A stretch of 64,000 nucleotides of DNA, from assembly GCA_019918135.1 (NCBI GenBank), contig WBZZ01001761.1:70001-134000 (forward strand), written 5' to 3'. Source of the stretch: Paulinella micropora (Eukaryota > Cercozoa > Imbricatea > Euglyphida > Paulinellidae). Of this stretch, positions 58,752-64,000 are shown piece after piece (position 1 is the stretch's first letter; each line of letters starts with the position of its first letter). Both the position numbers and the translations under genes were made by a program. The notes under the pieces were generated by a model, which ran no database searches, was not told the DNA's origin, and was given only the letters and a program-made list of their open reading frames with translations.

Positions 58752-61700
58752 ATGAACGCTGGCTTAGCGCTGGCGTTGGCGGTGGTGTGTTTGGCGGATT
58801 GCGCCTGGCGCGCGCCGGAACCGACGGACCTGTTGCTCGAGCTGTCCGTCGGCGCCGGCGGCGCCGTGTGGACGCTGCCGGCCGCGGGCTCGACAGCAAT
58901 TGTCGCACGCCGCCGGCATTTGGCGCAGGACGAGCCAGAATGGCTGGTAGACTGGGGCGACGGCACGCCGCCAAAGGCTTGTACAACCAGCGGCCCGTGC
59001 ACGCACGTGTTTGCCAGCGCGGGCGTGTTTACAATAGCAGTGGAAGGCACGGTGCCGGGCTGGACCATGACGCCGGAATGGCGCGCGCAGCAGACTGGCG
59101 AGGTCGCGCTGCTCAGCGTCGTGCAGTGGGGCGGGCTGCGGCTGGATACCACCGCCGGCTACCACTTCTACGGCGAGACGCAGCTGCAGTTGTTGCCTCC
59201 GCTGTCGGCCCTTGACACGTCGCAGGTGACGAGCTTCGAATTCAGCTTCGCCTGGCTCGGAGACGCCGCCTTTGACGTGTCGGGGCTGGACACTCGATCT
59301 GCGCTAGTGCTGCGCGGCGCGTTCGCGAACTCGCCCAAGCTCCAATTTTCCAACGTGAGCGGCTGGGACCTGTCGCGCGCGCGGGACATCTCTTACCTGT
59401 TCAACGGCACCAACGTCACGACCATCCCGGGCCTGGAGCGCTGGAACGTGACGGGCGTGTGGGAGGCGACGGCGGTGTTCGCGCAGTCGGCGGTGCGGGC
59501 CGACCTGTCGAGTTGGCGGCTGATTAGCTTGCGCGACGCCCGGCAGTTCACGGACGGCGCGCCCGCGGAGCTGCTGAGCACGACGTACGACGCGTGCCTG
59601 AGCCAGCGCACAAGTGCCGAGTGTGCCGTGTGGGTGCCGTCCGCAACGCCGAGCGCGACGGTGACTCGGTCCGTATCAGTGTCCGGGTCCGCGTCACAGT
59701 CCGCGTCAGTGTCCGGGTCCGCGTCACCGAGCGTGACCGTGTCGCGGAGCGTGAACTCTTCGCTGAGCGCTTCGGCGTCGCTGAGCGTCAGTTCCTCGCG
59801 GTCGGCGTCGGCGTCGTTGACGGCCTCAAGCTCGAAGACTCAGACCGCGTCGGCGACCGTGTCGCCGTCCGCGACCGCCTCTCCGAGCCAGAGCCCCTCT
59901 GGCTCGCCGGACGTCAACGAGTGTGCGGACGGCGTGGAGCTGGTGTGCGGGCCCGGCGCGCTGTGCACGAACACGTACGGCTCGTACGAGTGCGGCTGCG
60001 CCGCGGGCTACGAGCCGACCAACGCCGGCCCGTTCTCGCCGGTGGAACCCGCGGGGCTGGCGGGCTGGCTGGTGACTACGTCCGGCACCGCCGCCGGCAC
60101 GCCGCTCGCGGCCGACGCGTCCGGCCTCTGGGAGAGCGACGCGGGCGCCCTGTACGACACGACGAAGCTTACGCCGTACGTCTGCAGTTCGGCCAGCACG
60201 TCCACGTCCGCGGTGACCACGACTGCGGACGGCGTAGTGTACCGGGGCGCCTGGGTGCAGCTGGGGTCGCCCGGGCCCGCGGCGCTGACCAGGGTGGCGG
60301 TGGCCGCGTCGGCCGAGGTGTGGGGCGACTGGACGTACAAGACCCTGAGCGCCGCGCAAGTGACGGTCGTGGGCTCGAACGACGGCGTGGCCTGGGCGCT
60401 GGTAGGCCGCAACCCGACGGATTGGACGTCGTGGTCTCCGTCACAGGAACGGTCTTGGGACCTGATGGGCGGCCGGAAGTACTACAGTTTCTTCCGCGTG
60501 ATTGTCACCAGGAACTACCAGTACTGGAGCACCGGCGCTGAGTGCGGCACGCAGGCGGGCTGGGGCTACTTGCGCGCCACGCTGCTGCCGGCGCCGTGCG
60601 GCGACGTGGACGAGTGTGTAACCAGCGCCGGTAACTGCGCTGGGCAGTGCGTCAACACCGCGGGTAGCTTTTTCTGTTCGACGTTGTCGGCCACCAGGAC
60701 GCCTGAGGCGAGCGTGACCCCGAGCGTTTCCGAGTCACCCCCCGTGTCACTGACCGTGTCGCCAACCGCGTCGGTGACCGCGTCAGTGTTGACGACCCCA
60801 GCCGCGTCACGGAGCCTCGGCTCCTCGCCGACCGCTTCGGTGTCGCTGACCGCCACTGTGTCCGTCACGCCTACCATTACGGTGACACCGACCGCATCCG
60901 CCACGGCCTCCGCCACGCCGACCGGGTCGGTGACAGTGACAATGACCGTGTCGGTGACCGCGTCAGTGTCGACGACCCCGTCCGCGTCACGGAGCATCGG
61001 CTCCTCGCCGACCGCTTCGGTGTCGCTGACCGCCACTGTGTCCGTCTCTCCTACCATTACGGTGACACCGACCGCCTCCGCCACCGCCTCCACCACGGCA
61101 TCCGTCACACCGACTATTACGGCGACACCGACCATTACGGCGACACCGACCGCAACGGCGACACCGACCGCAACGGCCACGATATCTGTGACGCCATCCG
61201 CTTCTGTGACGCCATCCAGCTCTGTGACACCCACCGCAACGGCGACACGGTCCGCGACGCCGACCGTTTCAGTCACGCCATCCGCTTCTGTGACGCCATC
61301 GATATCTGTGATGCCATCCGCTTCTGTGACGCCATCCAGCTCCGTGACACCCACCGCAACGGCGACACGGTCCGCATCGGCGACGGCCTCCGTGTCCGTG
61401 ACGGCCTCCGTGTCCGTGACTGCGACCATTTCTGTGACACCCACTATTTCTGTAACGCCCACGCTGACGAGGTCTCCCAGCATCTCGACCACAGCGACGC
61501 CGGCTGTCGCAATCATGGCCGTTACTATCGGGGCCTCAACCATCAATTCAAAGACAGTCACTTACGATGGTCTTTATCTCGTCTCGTGCCCTACTAATGT
61601 CAATAGAGATAATTGGGATCCGTCTCTGGGTACTTTATACGGTGACCAGTTCGCAATTACGTTTACTAGTAGCTTATCGCCTTACTCAAGCAGCATCACA

Positions 61701-64000
61701 GCTAGACGCACGGATAGTACGGGGGGCTGGGGATTGATCTTGCAGTTTTCGTGCACGGGGTTTCAGGTGACGGCGAGTGTTTCCTTGACGCCGACCGTTT
61801 CGGCGACGCCGACCATAACGCCGACCGCGTCGCCGGAAGTCAATGAGTGCGCCCGCCCGGACAATGGTGGCTGCGGGGTCAACGGGGTCTGCACCAACAC
61901 CTACGGCAGCTACTTTTGCACGTGCAATGCCGGCTATTTCCAGGCCGGCACACGCACGCTCACGTCAACGAGCGACCTGTACGGCTGGGTCGTGACCGTC
62001 AGCAGCAGCAGCGCAAGCAGTGCAAACTCTGCAACGGACAATAGTGCCACCAGTTTTTGGCTGTCGTCAACCAGTGGTGCTTACGGCACAACCATCAGCA
62101 GCAACGTTTGTACCAACACCGCGACTTCGCCCGTTACTGTGGCGGGCGGCGCTAATTATTTCGGCGAATACGTGCAAGTAAACCAGTCGGTGGGCAGCTT
62201 CGCGACGCTCTTGTCAGTCGCCGTGATCAGCACGTCGGGCGCTACGTACCAAAGCCCTGTCAATAACTGCCCCGGAATCTGTAGCAGGCTCGGCGCCGTG
62301 TCGGAGTTGGCGGTGCTGGGATCTGCGGACCAGGGTACGAGCTGGACCTACCTAGGCACGAGCGGCACGTGGAGCGGGTGGACCGATGGCCAGACCAAAA
62401 CCGCGAGCCTTGCCCTGACCCAGGGTTATAATGCCTACCGCTTCGTCGCGATCAGGAACTACCTGGCTTACACCTCGGTTAGTTCTATCTGTGACAAAAA
62501 CGTGTTTTTGGGCGACGTGAGGGTCACGCTGAACGTGCCGTTGTGCATCCCAGTTTCGCCGACGCCTTCCGCGACGGTCTCTGTGACGCCCACGATTTCT
62601 GTGACGGCGTCACGGACGCCCACGATCTCTGTGACGGTATCTGTGACGCCGTCCGTGACGCTCTCCGCTACACCGTCCGCGTCGCCCGACGTCAACGAGT
62701 GCGCCCTCGCCAACAACGGCGGCTGCACCGCCAACGGCGTCTGCACCAACACGTACGGCTCCTTCTACTGCACGTGCAACTCGGGCTACTTCAACCAAAC
62801 GCAGCTCACGTCGCCCGGCGGCCTGTTGGGCTGGACAGTCACCGTCAGCAGCGCCAGCGTCGGCAGCGCCAGCGACGCCGCGGACGGCAACTACCTCACG
62901 CTCTGGGACTCTGTTTCCTCTGCTAATTCGTACTACAATATATACAACAAGGTGGGCTCCGTTTGCTCAGGCCCCTATGCTGGCACAACCACGACGCTAA
63001 CCTATGGAGGAGATTACGTGCAAATAACCAAGCCGGACGGGGCTCTCGCGGCCTTGTGGTCGGTCGGGGTCGTTGCCGGCCAGCGCACGATTGCCTTCGG
63101 TGCCCGCGGCTGCAATATCGCAGCTGGCTGCACGGAGGTTTGGGCCCCGGGCACGTTACACGTCCTCGGCTCGACCGACCGTGGCAGCAACTGGATCTTT
63201 CTGGCCACAGGCGGCAGCTGGACCGACTGGACCGCCGGACAGGAACGCGCAATTAGCCTGACCCCGACGTCCGGCTACAACGCGTACCGCTTCGTCGTCT
63301 GACAAAGCTGGGCTTCTGTCACGGGTACCCCCACAACGTGTGTTGCCTCGGCGGGCCTGGGCGACCTCAGGCTCACGCTGACCGCGCCGGTGTGCATCCC
63401 AGTCTCGCCGACGCCAACCGCTTCCGTGACGCCAACACCAAGCAGAACAGTTACTCCCACTCGGAGCGTGTGCCCCGCGGGATCATATCTTAGCGGCTCG
63501 AGCTGCGTGGACCAGAACGAATGTCAATTGAATTTTGGTGCAGGGTGGCCTTGCAAGTATGATAGCTGTCTTTTAACTGCGGACGGCTACAACTACGGCA
63601 AAGCTTGTGAGGTTTGTACCAATGCTGATTATAGCAGTGGTACAAAATACACTTGCAGTGCCATTGTCAAGCTTCGAATCCGTTACAGTATCGGTTCTAC
63701 CGGTGCCACCTATTGCGTAATGGGGGATGGCTACGCGGCCAATGTTGGGTTCGGCGCCAGGTTATTTGTCCAGCAATCAAGCGCCGCCTGCAATTTTCAA
63801 TTTTTTAATTTAGGCACGCAATTTACTGGCTATGATAATTATTATTGGATGATTGCCTATGGGGGTAATAACTACGCCGCCGTTTATGTTTTGACCGCCG
63901 GATCGTGGGTGCGTTCTTACTATTTGAACGGGGCCGCACCAGCAAAGAATGACTGGAAATATCATTTTTCGTTTGAGCCCTTCGGTACCCCTGGAGATGG
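58752..64000 (+). CDS. Surface gene 2: large secreted modular protein, runs off the window, one internal TGA
   Basis: ATG 58752; signal peptide NAGLALALAVVCLADCAW. The first 290 residues are about 90% alike to gene 1 (PKD-like, then DUF285/BspA-like). Then repeated modules: Ser/Thr-rich linker, EGF-like (DVNECADGVELVCGPGALC..., VDECVTSAGNCAGQC..., EVNECARPDNGGCGVNGVC..., DVNECALANNGGCTANGVC...) and discoidin-like (for example AQVTVVGSNDGVAWALVGRN). The longest linker (about residues 650-915) is built of SVTPTATAT-type units. The frame is open for 1,516 codons to TGA 63300-63302 (YRFVV-stop-QSWASVTG) and stays open after it to the window end. A new Cys- and Tyr-rich domain begins at about 63460 (CPAGSYLSGSSC). 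Role inferred: cell-surface adhesion or matrix protein. Confidence 0.85.
60787..61146 (+). repeat. 180-bp direct repeat in surface gene 2
   Basis: TCGCCGACCGCTTCGGTGTC and the following sequence occur at about 60832 and 61012, 180 bp apart. Both encode RSxGSSPTASVSLTATVSV followed by (T/S)PTITVTPTASATAS. Recent internal duplication within the Ser/Thr-rich linker. Confidence 0.85.

Noticed and set aside
59594-60541. 315-codon plus-strand ORF and minus-strand ORFs over surface gene 2
   Set aside because: GC-rich shadow frames (Arg/Gly/Val-rich) of the real 1,516-codon frame, which has the signal peptide and domain motifs.
1-64000. General reassignment of TGA to Trp
   Set aside because: Kept only as an open observation. 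Several likely intact ORFs end in TGA (for example the 92-aa and 72-aa PLV proteins), TGG is used for Trp throughout, and in-frame TAA also occurs.

Overview
The window is nuclear DNA of a eukaryote, most likely a protist or alga. It has spliced genes with GT-AG introns, LTR retrotransposons, satellite DNA, an F-box gene and large secreted mosaic proteins with PKD, DUF285/BspA-like, EGF and discoidin-like modules. No RNA gene or organelle gene fixes the lineage, so species is left open. Much of the coding sequence carries single-base indels; whether these are decay or assembly error cannot be told from sequence alone.

Layout. 1-3512: two satellite arrays (units about 143-154 bp and 153 bp) with related sequence. 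3489-4007: unrecognised ORF with one internal TGA. 4176-4362 and 23331-23990: copies of a foldback repeat. Between them, 4363-23330, lies an 18,968-bp DNA transposon with 33-36 bp terminal inverted repeats (TIRs) and a CAAG target duplication; an intact neighbouring copy of the foldback repeat shows the empty site. The transposon carries two divergently transcribed, intron-rich genes. The leftward one (18898 to 5579) encodes a low-complexity, Cys-rich accessory protein. The rightward one (about 19268 to 22888) looks like a DDE-type transposase with a C-terminal SAP-like motif. Both genes have an intron made of the same roughly 180-bp minisatellite. A 7.7-kb Copia element (7472-15196, minus strand) sits in another intron of the leftward gene; its 3' end has been partly inverted.

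23990-38850 is repeat-derived: a decayed Gypsy integrase end (about 25900-27244), a second Copia element (28490-36653, plus strand) whose Gag has CCCH and CCHC zinc fingers, and AT-rich DNA.

38850-54206 is an integrated Polinton-like virus (PLV), truncated or decayed. It has a double jelly-roll capsid gene (broken), penton, packaging ATPase, Ulp1/adenain-like protease, basic core protein, a fibre with a Peptidase_S74-type chaperone end, a membrane protein, a retroviral-type integrase and several small genes. No DNA polymerase or helicase is seen. Its gene borders carry paired hairpins and a family of 20-bp palindromes (ATCTC..GAGAT) whose arms vary in a compensatory way. The right end cuts into the 3' part of a host F-box gene (54207-54852, minus).

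55211-64000 holds two tandem paralogous genes for secreted, Ser/Thr-rich modular surface proteins; the second runs off the window.
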